Positions 1-9,975 of a stretch of 36,437 nucleotides of DNA are shown piece after piece (the stretch's first letter is position 1; each line of letters begins with the position of its first letter). Source of the DNA: Microbacterium saccharophilum (GTDB lineage Bacteria; Actinomycetota; Actinomycetes; Actinomycetales; Microbacteriaceae); assembly GCF_007992455.1 (NCBI RefSeq), contig NZ_BKAH01000020.1:1-36437 (forward strand), read 5' to 3'. Position numbers and translations under genes: made by a program. The notes beneath the pieces are model-generated. The model saw nothing but the letters and a program-made list of their open reading frames with translations, was not told where the DNA came from and did not search any database.

Positions 1-53
1 GCCAGTGAGCCCCATGCGCCTCACCCGTCACGCCCGGTCCTGCAGTTTGCTGC
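1..53 (+). repeat. Intergenic repeat, copy A
   Basis: This 53-base unit is repeated without mismatch at 184-236. It ends in CCTGCAGTTTGCTGC. It begins at the first base of the window, so the true left border may lie outside. A shorter inverted relative lies at 151-180. No reading frame or transposase is associated with it. It looks like a dispersed extragenic element (REP/BIME- or MITE-like), but that class is inference. Confidence 0.75.
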
Positions 54-150
54 GCGCGCGGCCGGATGGCGGCGTGTGTTCGCCTCGGGGTGGGCGGGTG
101 GCGGCGTGTGGTCGTGCGGTCGCGGCGGCGAGGGCTCGGCCTGACGAGCG

Positions 151-180
151 GTGCGAACTGCAGGATGAGGCGTGACTGGC
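151..180 (-). repeat. Intergenic repeat, inverted and internally deleted copy B
   Basis: Read on the minus strand this is GCCAGT followed by CACGCCTCATCCTGCAGTTCGC. It matches copies A and C if 22 bases inside them are skipped. About 18 of 22 bases agree in the right part. It lies back to back with copy C, separated by GTG, so B and C together could fold into a hairpin with a long stem and a one-sided 22-base bulge. The rest of 54-183 is GC-rich and shows no convincing gene. Confidence 0.65.
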
Positions 181-183
181 GTG

Positions 184-236
184 GCCAGTGAGCCCCATGC
201 GCCTCACCCGTCACGCCCGGTCCTGCAGTTTGCTGC
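184..236 (+). repeat. Intergenic repeat, copy C
   Basis: This is an exact 53-base copy of bases 1-53, at a distance of 183 bases. An in-frame ATG at 188 lies inside it and would lengthen the next gene by 41 residues. Because that codon belongs to a repeated non-coding element, it is not accepted as the start. Between this copy and the gene at 311 there is only GC-rich sequence with a weak CATCAT box at 302-307. Confidence 0.75.
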
Positions 237-310
237 ATGGCGCCAGCCTTCCGGGCTGTCGGGTGAGCGCCGCGGGCGGCCGTGTCGGCGGCCCGGGGCA
301 TCATGGGCGG

Positions 311-1564
311 ATGACGGTGACTCTGACGCGCTGGAGCGACGGCGACCTCGGCCTGCTCGAGCGGATGAACGCTCCGGAGATGACGGTGCACCTCGGCGGC
401 CCCGAGACGGCGGACGAGGTGCGCGACCGCCACGCCCGCTACCTGCGGCTGTGGGAGAGCGACGAGGCCCGCACGTACCGGATCGACGTCGACGGCGAAC
501 CGGCGGGCGGCATCGGCTACTGGGCCGTCGAGCACGACGCGCGGCCGGCGTGGGAGACGGGATGGTCGGTGCTCCCGGAGCATCAGGGGAGGGGCGTGGC
601 CGGGGCGGCGCTGCGCGCACTCCTCGCCGAGATCCGCGCGGACGGGCGGCGCGACCTGCTCGTCGCCTACCCGGGCATCGACAACCCGGCGTCCAACGCG
701 CTGTGCGCGCGAGCCGGCTTCGTGGCCCAGGGCGAGGGCACCGAGCCGTGGCGCGGTGGCGAGCTCACCTTCCGCATCTGGGCGCTCGACATGGCGCCGC
801 TGCAGCCCGGCGGCGATCTCGAGGAGGAGCGGTTCGGCGCTGAGAGCCTCGACCCGGAGCGCTGGTGGCCGCACTACCTCCCGCACTGGTCGAGCCGGGA
901 GGCGACCATGGCGCGGTGGAAGACCGGGGACCGCCTCGAACTGCGGATCGACCCCGACACCCCGCCCTGGGCGCCGGAGTGGGACGGCGACGTCCGCGTC
1001 TCGCACCTGCAGACCGGCCAGTTCTCCGGCCCGGTGGGCAGTAGCACGGGCCAGCACCGCTTCCGGGACGGGCTCGTCGTCCGCGAGGAACAGCCGGAGC
1101 ACCGGCTGTGGCTGCCCCACTACGGCATCATCGAGACGCGGATGTCGGCGATCCGGCACTCGGATGCCATGGTCGCGTTCTGGCCCATCGGGTTCGAGGA
1201 CCGACCCGACGACAGCGGGGAGATCTGCATCGCCGAGGTCTTCGGCCGCGACCTCGACGACGACGGCGGCTGGGTCACGGTGGGCGTCAAGGCGCACCAC
1301 GATCCGCGCCTGCGCGACGAGGTCGAACGGATCCGCGTCACGGGCGACCTGACGCAGCCGCACGACTACGCCGTGGAGTGGACCCCGGAGCACCTGCGGT
1401 TCTTCATCGACGGCCGGTGGGTGAAGACCGTCGCGCAGCGCATCGACTACCCGGTGCAGCTCATGCTGGACGTCTTCGAGCTCCCGGCCGCCGGCGGTGC
1501 ACGCGGTACGGCGGCGCTGCCGCACCGCTTCCGCGTCGAGCACGTGCGGGTGCGGACGCGCTGA
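311..1564 (+). CDS. GNAT acetyltransferase - GH16-like fusion protein
   Basis: The protein has 417 residues in two domains. Residues 1 to about 162 form a GNAT N-acetyltransferase; the acetyl-CoA loop HQGRGVA is at 91-97, followed by the usual NPASNALCARAGF segment. Residues from about 170 to the end resemble the actinobacterial GH16-like concanavalin fold (PHYLPHWSSR, FRDGLVVREEQP, HDYAVEWTPEHLRFFIDG). The GH16 catalytic pattern ExDxxE reads EICIAE at 304-309, so both glutamates are kept but the middle aspartate is Cys306. There is no signal peptide, so it should be cytosolic. The start at 311 is chosen because the earlier ATG at 188 falls inside a repeat and CATCAT lies 3 bases before 311 as part of a possible leaderless promoter. 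Substrate unknown. The frame is continuous through the junction, so this is a real fusion unless there is a sequencing error. It converges on recQ. Confidence 0.8.
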   Translation: MTVTLTRWSDGDLGLLERMNAPEMTVHLGGPETADEVRDRHARYLRLWESDEARTYRIDVDGEPAGGIGYWAVEHDARPAWETGWSVLPEHQGRGVAGAALRALLAEIRADGRRDLLVAYPGIDNPASNALCARAGFVAQGEGTEPWRGGELTFRIWALDMAPLQPGGDLEEERFGAESLDPERWWPHYLPHWSSREATMARWKTGDRLELRIDPDTPPWAPEWDGDVRVSHLQTGQFSGPVGSSTGQHRFRDGLVVREEQPEHRLWLPHYGIIETRMSAIRHSDAMVAFWPIGFEDRPDDSGEICIAEVFGRDLDDDGGWVTVGVKAHHDPRLRDEVERIRVTGDLTQPHDYAVEWTPEHLRFFIDGRWVKTVAQRIDYPVQLMLDVFELPAAGGARGTAALPHRFRVEHVRVRTR

Positions 1565-1617
1565 CGACGGGCGTCAGCGTCGAGCACGTGCCGGTGCGGA
1601 CGCGCTGACGACAGGGG

Positions 1618-1621
<4 letters not shown>
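1534..1621. repeat. 44-bp tandem duplication at a convergent gene junction
   Basis: Bases 1534-1577 and 1578-1621 are adjacent copies agreeing at 41 of 44 positions. The first copy encodes the last residues (VEHVRVRTR) and stop of the fusion gene. The second repeats that sequence out of use and supplies the stop codon of recQ on the other strand. Each copy contains a short stem (CTGACG / CGTCAG at 1561-1566 and 1572-1577) that might help termination, without a T tract. Confidence 0.85.
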
Positions 1622-3684
<2,063 letters not shown>

Positions 3685-3691
3685 CCGGACA

Positions 3692-3697
3692 ACGATA
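3692..3697 (-). promoter_or_regulatory. -10 box of recQ (leaderless)
   Basis: TATCGT on the minus strand is followed by seven bases and then the GTG start at 3684. This spacing puts the transcription start at the start codon. No convincing -35 is seen. Confidence 0.45.
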
Positions 3698-3758
3698 GTC
3701 GCGGCGTCCGACAGCGGCGTCCGGCGCCCACCGACGGCGACCGGCGGCGTCCGGCGGG

Positions 3759-4295
3759 TCAGCACCACTTGGCGGCGATCGCCGTGATGACCGTCGCGTT
3801 GCGGTTCGTGGCGACGCCGAGGTGCTTCACGGCGCCGAGCGGATCGACGCGGCCGTCCTGGTAGCCCGGGAGGAGCAGGGCGTGCGCGGCGCGGCCGCGG
3901 ACGATCATCTCGCCCGCGCCGCTCGCCGCGGCCTCGACGCGCGCGCGGGCATCGAGGCTCGGCTGCTCCTTCAGGAGGTACACGTAGTGCCGGGCGAGTC
4001 CCGGATGCTCGTCGTCGAGCTCCTGCACGGTCGCGGCGATCTCCGCGACCTCGGCGGCGGTGTACACGATCGTCGGGACCTCGAAGCCCCGGTCGGCGGC
4101 GAACGCGGCCTCGATCTTCTCCTCGATGCGCTCGCGCGACCGCATCCCGCTCGTGAAGCGGACGTTGCCGGTGTTGATGTGCGTGTCGACGTCGTCGAAG
4201 CCCGCGGATTCGACGACGCGCCGGATGTCGCCCTTGGGGAACACCCGCTTCGCGCCGAGGTTGATGGCGCGGAGGAACGCGACGTATGTGGTCAC
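3759..4295 (-). CDS. DUF1697 family protein
   Basis: The 178-residue protein opens with TTYVAFLRAINLGAKR, the hallmark N-terminus of DUF1697, and continues with FDDVDTHINTGNVRF and a C-terminal NRNATVI segment. It is full length for the family. The function is not established; family members are small soluble cytoplasmic proteins common in actinobacteria. The GTG at 4295 is preferred over the upstream in-frame ATG at 4349 because similarity starts exactly there. A CAGAAT box 6 bases upstream could act as the -10 of a leaderless transcript. It follows the helicase gene at a distance of 70 bases on the same strand, with a short GC hairpin (4333-4347) in between. Confidence 0.85.
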   Translation of the reverse strand: MTTYVAFLRAINLGAKRVFPKGDIRRVVESAGFDDVDTHINTGNVRFTSGMRSRERIEEKIEAAFAADRGFEVPTIVYTAAEVAEIAATVQELDDEHPGLARHYVYLLKEQPSLDARARVEAAASGAGEMIVRGRAAHALLLPGYQDGRVDPLGAVKHLGVATNRNATVITAIAAKWC

Positions 4296-4365
4296 CGCCC
4301 CATTCTGACTCCCACCCCCGACTTCCTGACCCGCGCCGGACCGGCGCACGGCCTGACCGGCGCGA

Positions 4366-6894
4366 CTAGAGGCGCAGCACCTGGGTCACGCGGGTCACGG
4401 CGGTCCCGGACTCCACCGAGGCGTCGAGGTCGACCTCGGCGCGGATGCGCCAGTCGTGGTTTCCGTCCGGGTCGTCGATGACCTGCTCGACGCGCCAGAC
4501 CCCGGCCGAGGCCGCGTCGGACTCGTCGATCTCGACCAGGCGCGGCGAGCGCGCCGGGCCGCCGGTGAGGATCTCGTCGTGCTCCTCGAAGTACGCGTCC
4601 AGGGCGTCCGACCAATCGGCATCCGGGTCGAGCGCGACGAGGGCATCGTCGTCCTGCCGCGCCGCGAGCTGCACGCGGCGGAACAGCTCGTTGCGGACGA
4701 GCACCGTGAACGCCCGGCGGTTGGTGAGCACCGACGGCGGAGCCGGCGGCACGACGGGCGCCGTCGGGTCGTCGGCGGGGTGCACGAGCGCCTCCCATTC
4801 GTCCACGAGGCTCGAGTCGACCTGACGGACGAGCTCGCCGAGCCACTCGATGACGTCCATGAGCTCGTCCGTCCGGGCCTCGGCCGGCACGGTCTGGCGG
4901 ATCGCGCGGTACGCGTCGCTGAGGTACCGCAGCACGAGACCCTCGCTGCGGCCCAGCTGGTACTGCGACACGTACTCGCCGAAGGTCATGGCGCGCTCGA
5001 ACATGTCGCGCACGACCGACTTCGGCGACAGCTCGAAGTCGCGCACCCACGGCTGGCTCGACGCGAACACCTCGAACGCCTGCGCGAGGAGGTCGGCGAG
5101 CGGCTTCGGGTATGTGATGTCCTCGAGCAGCGCCATCCGCTCGTCGTATTCGATGCCCTCCCGCTTCATCGCCCCCACGGCCTCGCCGCGCGCGAGGTAC
5201 TCCTGCTGGTTGAGGATGGCGCGCGGGTCGTCGAGGGTCGCCTCGATGACGCTGACGACGTCGAGCGCGTAGTGCCCCGTGCCGGTTTCGGCGTCGTCGG
5301 GCGAGAGCAGCCCGATCGCGGCGAGCGCGAACGGCGACAGCGGCTGGTTGAGGGCGAAGTTCGGCTGCAGGTCGACGGTCAGACGGATGCCGTCGGCATC
5401 GGAGACGACGATCCCGGCCGTGACCAGCGTGCGGAAGATCGCGATCGCCCGCCGCGCGAGGGCATACCGGCGCGGGCGCGACTCGTGGTTGTCGAAGACG
5501 AGCGACCGGACGTTGCCGAACACGTCGCCGCCGCGGCCGATCACGTTGATGAGCATCGCGGCGGTGAGCTGCAGCCGCGGCTCGAGCGGCTCCGGCACGG
5601 CGGTGATGAGGCGCTCGAACGAGCCCTCGCCCCAGTTGACGACGCCCGTCGGCGCCTTCTTGCGCACGATCTTCTTGCGCTTCGCGGGGTCGTCGCCGGC
5701 CTTGGCGAGGGCGACAGCGTTCTCGATCTCCCACTCCGGTGCCATCACGACGACGTTGCCGTACGGGTCATACCCGGCGCGTCCCGCGCGCCCGGCGACC
5801 TGGTGGAACTCGCGCGCCGTGAGCTGCCGCATCTTCGTGCCGTCGAACTTCGACAGCGCCGTGAGCAGCACGGTGCGGATGGGCACGTTGATGCCGACGC
5901 CGAGGGTGTCGGTGCCGCAGATCACGCGCAGCAGCCCGCGCTGGGCGAGGGTCTCCACGAGCCGGCGGTAGCGGGGCAGCATCCCGGCGTGGTGCACCCC
6001 GATGCCCGACCGGACGAGCCGGGACAGCGTCTTGCCGAACCCGGTGGTGAACCGGAATCCGCCGATGGCCTCCGCGATGGCGTCGCGCTGCTCGCGCGTG
6101 GCGATCTTGACGCTCGACAGCGCCTGTGCGCGCTCGAGGGCCGCGGCCTGTGAGAAGTGGACGATGTACACCGGCGACTCGCGGTTCTCCAGCAGCGCGG
6201 CGAGCACCTCGTGCACGGGGCGCCGCTCGTAGGAGAAGTGCAGCGGCACGGGTCGCTCGACGCCCGTTACGAGCGCCGTCGGCCGGCCGGTGCGCCGCGA
6301 CAGATCGTCGGCGATCGCCGTGACGTCACCGAGCGTCGCCGACATGAGCAGGAACTGCGCCCGCGGCAGGGTGAGGAGCGGCACCTGCCACGCCCCGCCG
6401 CGCTCCGGGTCGCCGTAGTAGTGGAACTCGTCCATCACGACCTGGTCGACGGGCGCGTCCGGACCGAGCCGGAGCGCCAGGTTCGCGAGGATCTCGGCCG
6501 TGCAGCACACGATCGGGGCGTCGGGGTTCACCGACGAGTCACCCGTGACCATCCCGACGTTCTCCGCGCCGAAGATGTCCACGAGCGCGAAGAACTTCTC
6601 GCTCACGAGCGCCTTGATCGGTGCCGTGTAATAGGAGCGGCCGCCGGCGGCCAGGCACGCGGCGTGCGCGGCGACGGCGACGAGCGACTTGCCGGTGCCC
6701 GTCGGGGTGGACAGCACGACGTTCGCGCCGGAGACGAGTTCCATGACGGCCTCGTCCTGCGCCGGGTAGAGCGTGAAGCCGCGCCCCTCTGCCCACGATG
6801 CGAACGCGTCGTAGACGGCATCCGCCGACGCGTCGGTCGGGATGCCGGCCATCAGCGCCGTGGGGGAGGTCACCACCTGAGTCTGCCCGATCAC
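4366..6894 (-). CDS. DEAD/DEAH-box helicase with DUF3516 C-terminus
   Basis: This 842-residue superfamily-2 helicase has a Q-like FTLYPAQDEA segment, Walker A TGTGKS at 65-70, Walker B DEFH at 155-158, LLMSATLGD as motif III, and QVAGRAGRAGYD as motif VI. The C-terminal half is the actinobacterial DUF3516 region (WGEGSFERLI, QPNFALNQPLSPFALAAIGLL). The architecture recalls Ski2/Mtr4-like RNA helicases, but the actual substrate in bacteria is unknown, so an RNA role is only an inference from family resemblance. The GTG start overlaps the TGA of the upstream GH3 gene by four bases (GTGA), which indicates coupled translation. An internal ATG 14 codons later is the alternative start. Family assignment is firm, role is not. 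Confidence 0.9.
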   Translation of the reverse strand: MIGQTQVVTSPTALMAGIPTDASADAVYDAFASWAEGRGFTLYPAQDEAVMELVSGANVVLSTPTGTGKSLVAVAAHAACLAAGGRSYYTAPIKALVSEKFFALVDIFGAENVGMVTGDSSVNPDAPIVCCTAEILANLALRLGPDAPVDQVVMDEFHYYGDPERGGAWQVPLLTLPRAQFLLMSATLGDVTAIADDLSRRTGRPTALVTGVERPVPLHFSYERRPVHEVLAALLENRESPVYIVHFSQAAALERAQALSSVKIATREQRDAIAEAIGGFRFTTGFGKTLSRLVRSGIGVHHAGMLPRYRRLVETLAQRGLLRVICGTDTLGVGINVPIRTVLLTALSKFDGTKMRQLTAREFHQVAGRAGRAGYDPYGNVVVMAPEWEIENAVALAKAGDDPAKRKKIVRKKAPTGVVNWGEGSFERLITAVPEPLEPRLQLTAAMLINVIGRGGDVFGNVRSLVFDNHESRPRRYALARRAIAIFRTLVTAGIVVSDADGIRLTVDLQPNFALNQPLSPFALAAIGLLSPDDAETGTGHYALDVVSVIEATLDDPRAILNQQEYLARGEAVGAMKREGIEYDERMALLEDITYPKPLADLLAQAFEVFASSQPWVRDFELSPKSVVRDMFERAMTFGEYVSQYQLGRSEGLVLRYLSDAYRAIRQTVPAEARTDELMDVIEWLGELVRQVDSSLVDEWEALVHPADDPTAPVVPPAPPSVLTNRRAFTVLVRNELFRRVQLAARQDDDALVALDPDADWSDALDAYFEEHDEILTGGPARSPRLVEIDESDAASAGVWRVEQVIDDPDGNHDWRIRAEVDLDASVESGTAVTRVTQVLRL

Positions 6895-8087
6895 GGACCG
6901 GACAGCTTGGCCACGGCGACGCGACGGGCCGACTCGTCGACGCGCTCCGCGAACGCGGGGTCGCTGCGCGCCCGCTCGAGGACCGCGTCGTACATGGCCG
7001 GCAGCGTCGCGGGGCCGGAGGACAGCAGCAGGACATCGACCCCCGCCGTGAGTGCGCGGATCGCCCGATCGGCGGGAGCGACGCCCGCGACGGCGGTCGC
7101 GGCGGAGAGGTCGTCCGTGATGACGACGCCGTCGTAGCCGAGATCGCCTCGCAGGATGCCGGTGACGATCGGCGCGGAGAAGACCGCCGGCGCGGAGCCG
7201 TCGATGTTCTCGTAGACCGCGAAGCCGACCATGACGAGCGCGGGCTCCTCCGACAGCAGCGCACGGTAGACCCCGACGTCGGGCCCGTCCGCCGTCACGG
7301 TCGTGTCGGCGACATCGCCGGCGTGGTCGGTGTTCGCCGTCACGCGCCCGAGTCCCGGGAAGTGCTTCAACGTCGGCGTGACGCCGGCATCCCGCATCCC
7401 GTCGGCGAACGCACCGGCGTACGCGGCGACGGTCGACTCGTCGTACCCGTACTGCCGGCCGAGCCCGCCGATGGGCGGGTTGGCGAAGCGGGCGTCATGG
7501 CTCGTGACGATGTCGGCGACCGGGGCGAGGTTGAGCGTCACCCCCGCCTCGCGCAGCTGCTGCCCCCAGCGCCGCGCCGCGTCCCGGAGCTGCGGGGGCG
7601 GGAGGTCGGCCTGCCGGATCGCGTAGGGGATGTCGTCGAAGCCCGGCCCGCGGAGGACCTGCACCTCGCCGCCCTCCTGATCGGTGACCACCCACAGCGG
7701 GATGCCGCTCTGCGCGCCGGCATCCGGACCGGTGAAGTGCGCGACGACCGCCGCCGCCGCCGCGACGCCGCCGTTCGAGCGCCCGTGCAGGAACACCCCG
7801 CCGATGTGCCGCTCCGCGACGGCGGCGAGGGTCTGCGGATCGACGCTGCCGGCCGGGGTGCCCACGACGAAGAGCTGGCCGACGCGCTGTTCCAGCGGGA
7901 GTCCCGCGATCGGGTCGGGTGTCGGCGTCGGCGTCGGTGTCGGGGTGCGCGGCGGTGTCGGCGGCGGGGTCTCGGACGGCCCGGCCGACGACGGCGCTGC
8001 CGGGGGGCTCGCGCCCTGCGGGCCGGCGACGCATCCGGCCAGCAGGAGCAGGATCGCCAGCGCGAGGGACACTCCGGCGCGGCGCAT
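6891..8087 (-). CDS. Glycoside hydrolase family 3 lipoprotein (NagZ-like beta-N-acetylhexosaminidase)
   Basis: The 398-residue precursor begins with a lipoprotein signal ending in LLLLAGC (lipidated Cys19), followed by a Pro/Thr-rich linker at about 31-58. The GH3 barrel follows: VVTDQEGG at 133-140, KHFPG at 241-245, and VITDD at 322-326, where one of the two aspartates should be the nucleophile. The family norm KHFPGHG is KHFPGLG here, so the first histidine is absent. NTDH at 252-255 may carry the dyad histidine. It is expected to act outside the membrane on muropeptides or other GlcNAc-containing glycans. The ATG at 8087 is set by GGAGGA about 6 bases upstream. The frame stays open far upstream to 9152, but that stretch is antisense-type shadow of the symporter gene. 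It is coupled to the helicase downstream. Confidence 0.88.
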   Translation of the reverse strand: MRRAGVSLALAILLLLAGCVAGPQGASPPAAPSSAGPSETPPPTPPRTPTPTPTPTPDPIAGLPLEQRVGQLFVVGTPAGSVDPQTLAAVAERHIGGVFLHGRSNGGVAAAAAVVAHFTGPDAGAQSGIPLWVVTDQEGGEVQVLRGPGFDDIPYAIRQADLPPPQLRDAARRWGQQLREAGVTLNLAPVADIVTSHDARFANPPIGGLGRQYGYDESTVAAYAGAFADGMRDAGVTPTLKHFPGLGRVTANTDHAGDVADTTVTADGPDVGVYRALLSEEPALVMVGFAVYENIDGSAPAVFSAPIVTGILRGDLGYDGVVITDDLSAATAVAGVAPADRAIRALTAGVDVLLLSSGPATLPAMYDAVLERARSDPAFAERVDESARRVAVAKLSGP

Positions 8088-8149
8088 CGTCTCATCCTCC
8101 CCGCCGCGGACGGGGCGCACCAGCCCCGGCGGCGGGCCGGGCGCGCGGT

Positions 8150-9607
8150 TCAGGCTCGTTCGGGCGTGTGCAGCCGCGCCAGGATCCGGTCGGTGCGCAG
8201 CGGCGCGCCCCGCGGATCGGAGACCGAGACGGCCACCATGACGGCGGTCGCGAGCGGGATGGTCCAGGCGGCGGGCTGCGCGAGGAACGGCGCGGCGGCG
8301 CCGACGCCGCCGACGGCGCCGTGCACGAGCAGCGCGACACCGCACGAGAGGGCGCCCACCGTCATCCCGGCGATCGCCCCGCGCGCGGTGAGCCCGCGCC
8401 ACCAGACGCCGAGCAGCAGCACGGGCGACAGGCTCGACGCGGCCACGACGAACACGATCCCGACGCTCGCGCCGAGACCGGCCGGCACCGTCAGGAGGGC
8501 GACGCCGAGCGGCACGGCCGTGCAGAGCAGCGCCGACAGCCGGAAGGAGCGCACCGACCCGCCGAAGACGTCCTGGCTCACGACACCCGCGAGCGACACG
8601 ACGAGTCCCGCGGAGGTCGCGAGGAAGGCGGCGAACGCACCGGCGACGAGGAGCGCCGTGAGCAGCTCGCCGAGGAGTCCGGGGAAGACGCGCGAGGGGA
8701 GCACGAGGACGACGGTGTCGGCGAGGCCCGGCTCGGCGAGGTCGGGTGCCACGCGGCGCGCCAGCAGACCCATGGCGCTGGAGACGGCGTAGAACGCGCT
8801 CACGAGCCCGATCACGAGCACGGTCGTGCGCCGCGCGGACACGCCTGTGGGGCTCGTGTAGAACCGGACGAGCACGTGCGGCAGGCCCATGGTTCCGAGG
8901 AGCAGCGCCAGCAGGAGGGATGCCGACTCGTACGCGTCGATCTCGGCCGGCCCGGCCGCGGGCGGGAACACGACGGAGGCGGGGACGTCGTACGGCCCGC
9001 CGCCGACCGCGAAGGCGATGAGGATGACGGGAACGAGCAGTGCGGCGAGCTTCAGCCAGTACTGGAACGCCTGCACGTAGGTGATCGCGCGCATACCGCC
9101 CGCGGCGACCGCCGCCGCGACGAGCACCGCGACCGTGACGGCGCCGACCCACGGCGGCAGGCCCGCCACGACACCGAGGGTGATCCCCGCGCCGTGCAGC
9201 TGCGGCACGATGTACAGCCAGCCGATCACGAGCACCGCGACGCTCGTGACGCGGCGGGCGGCCGGAGACTCCAGCCGCACCTCGACGAAGTCCGGGATCG
9301 TGTACGCGCCGCTGCGGCGCAGCGGCGCGGCGATGAACATGAGGACGAGCAGGTACCCCGCGGCGTAGCCGATCGGGAACCAGAAGCCGCGCGCGCCGCC
9401 GAGGAGCACGAGACCGGACAGCCCGAGGAACGTGCCCGCCGACAGGTACTCGCCGCTGATCGCGGAGGCGTTCCAGACAGGCCGCACCGTCCGGGAGGCC
9501 ACGAAGAAGTCGCTCGTCGTCCGTGAGACGCGCAGGCCGTAGCCGCCGACGAGGGCGGTGACCACGACGACGAGCGCCACGGCGGCGAGGTCGAGAGCGG
9601 GATTCAT
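8150..9607 (-). CDS. Solute:sodium symporter (cation/acetate-type)
   Basis: The 485-residue membrane protein belongs to the SSS family. It shows about thirteen hydrophobic segments, the N-terminal DFFVASRTVRPVWNASAISGEYLSAGTF-type signature region (residues around 32-58), and the GTMGLPHVLVRFYT segment typical of ActP/MctC-like carriers. These move acetate, pyruvate or propionate with sodium or protons. The start overlaps the stop of the small membrane protein gene upstream by ATGA, and that protein is itself coupled to a LytTR regulator, so this carrier is part of a kinase-regulator-partner-carrier operon. The substrate is inferred from relatives and from cstA nearby, not shown. Confidence 0.88.
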   Translation of the reverse strand: MNPALDLAAVALVVVVTALVGGYGLRVSRTTSDFFVASRTVRPVWNASAISGEYLSAGTFLGLSGLVLLGGARGFWFPIGYAAGYLLVLMFIAAPLRRSGAYTIPDFVEVRLESPAARRVTSVAVLVIGWLYIVPQLHGAGITLGVVAGLPPWVGAVTVAVLVAAAVAAGGMRAITYVQAFQYWLKLAALLVPVILIAFAVGGGPYDVPASVVFPPAAGPAEIDAYESASLLLALLLGTMGLPHVLVRFYTSPTGVSARRTTVLVIGLVSAFYAVSSAMGLLARRVAPDLAEPGLADTVVLVLPSRVFPGLLGELLTALLVAGAFAAFLATSAGLVVSLAGVVSQDVFGGSVRSFRLSALLCTAVPLGVALLTVPAGLGASVGIVFVVAASSLSPVLLLGVWWRGLTARGAIAGMTVGALSCGVALLVHGAVGGVGAAAPFLAQPAAWTIPLATAVMVAVSVSDPRGAPLRTDRILARLHTPERA

Positions 9608-9975
9608 TCGCGCTCCCGCAGCGCCCGGTACCGACGTTCGTTGCGGTCGGCGCCGCGGGCGTAGCGGAGCGCGAACACGAGGACGACGGGGTAGTACGCG
9701 AACGCGTGCAGCAGCCACGGCAGCGGCACCCCGAGCAGCACGATGCCGTCGAGTCCCGGGATCGCGACGATCGCGAGCGAGAGGGCCACCGTCACGATGA
9801 CGAAGCCACTCACGGTGCCGAGCGCGAGCCGGAGCTGCGTGCGGCGCAGGGCGCGGGCGAACACGGCATCCGCTTCGTCGGCGGGCGCGTCCGGCAGGGC
9901 GATGCCGCGGGTCGCGGCGACGGGACGGCGAGGTCCGGGATCGGCCGTCACCCGCACCCGGCGCGGCTCGGTCAC
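9604..9975 (-). CDS. Small two-helix membrane partner of the SSS carrier (DUF485-like)
   Basis: The 123-residue protein has a charged N-terminus of about 45 residues and two hydrophobic segments (about 50-72 and 78-104), ending with a basic tail. Small proteins of this kind (YjcH/DUF485 type) accompany acetate-type SSS carriers. The resemblance here is by size, topology and position more than by sequence. The GTG start overlaps the regulator stop (GTGA), and its own stop overlaps the carrier start (ATGA), so all three are translationally coupled. It probably helps assembly or gating of the carrier; that is inference. Confidence 0.7.
   Translation of the reverse strand: MTEPRRVRVTADPGPRRPVAATRGIALPDAPADEADAVFARALRRTQLRLALGTVSGFVIVTVALSLAIVAIPGLDGIVLLGVPLPWLLHAFAYYPVVLVFALRYARGADRNERRYRALRERE

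Noticed and set aside
54..150. A small gene between repeat copies A and B
   Set aside because: No start with a ribosome site and no coding-like composition was found.
188..310. N-terminal extension of the GNAT-GH16 gene from an ATG at 188
   Set aside because: The codon and first residues lie in a repeated non-coding unit, and family similarity begins at 311.
8088..9152. Upstream extension of the GH3 lipoprotein frame
   Set aside because: It overlaps the symporter out of frame, while the lipoprotein signal and GGAGGA site define 8087 as start.
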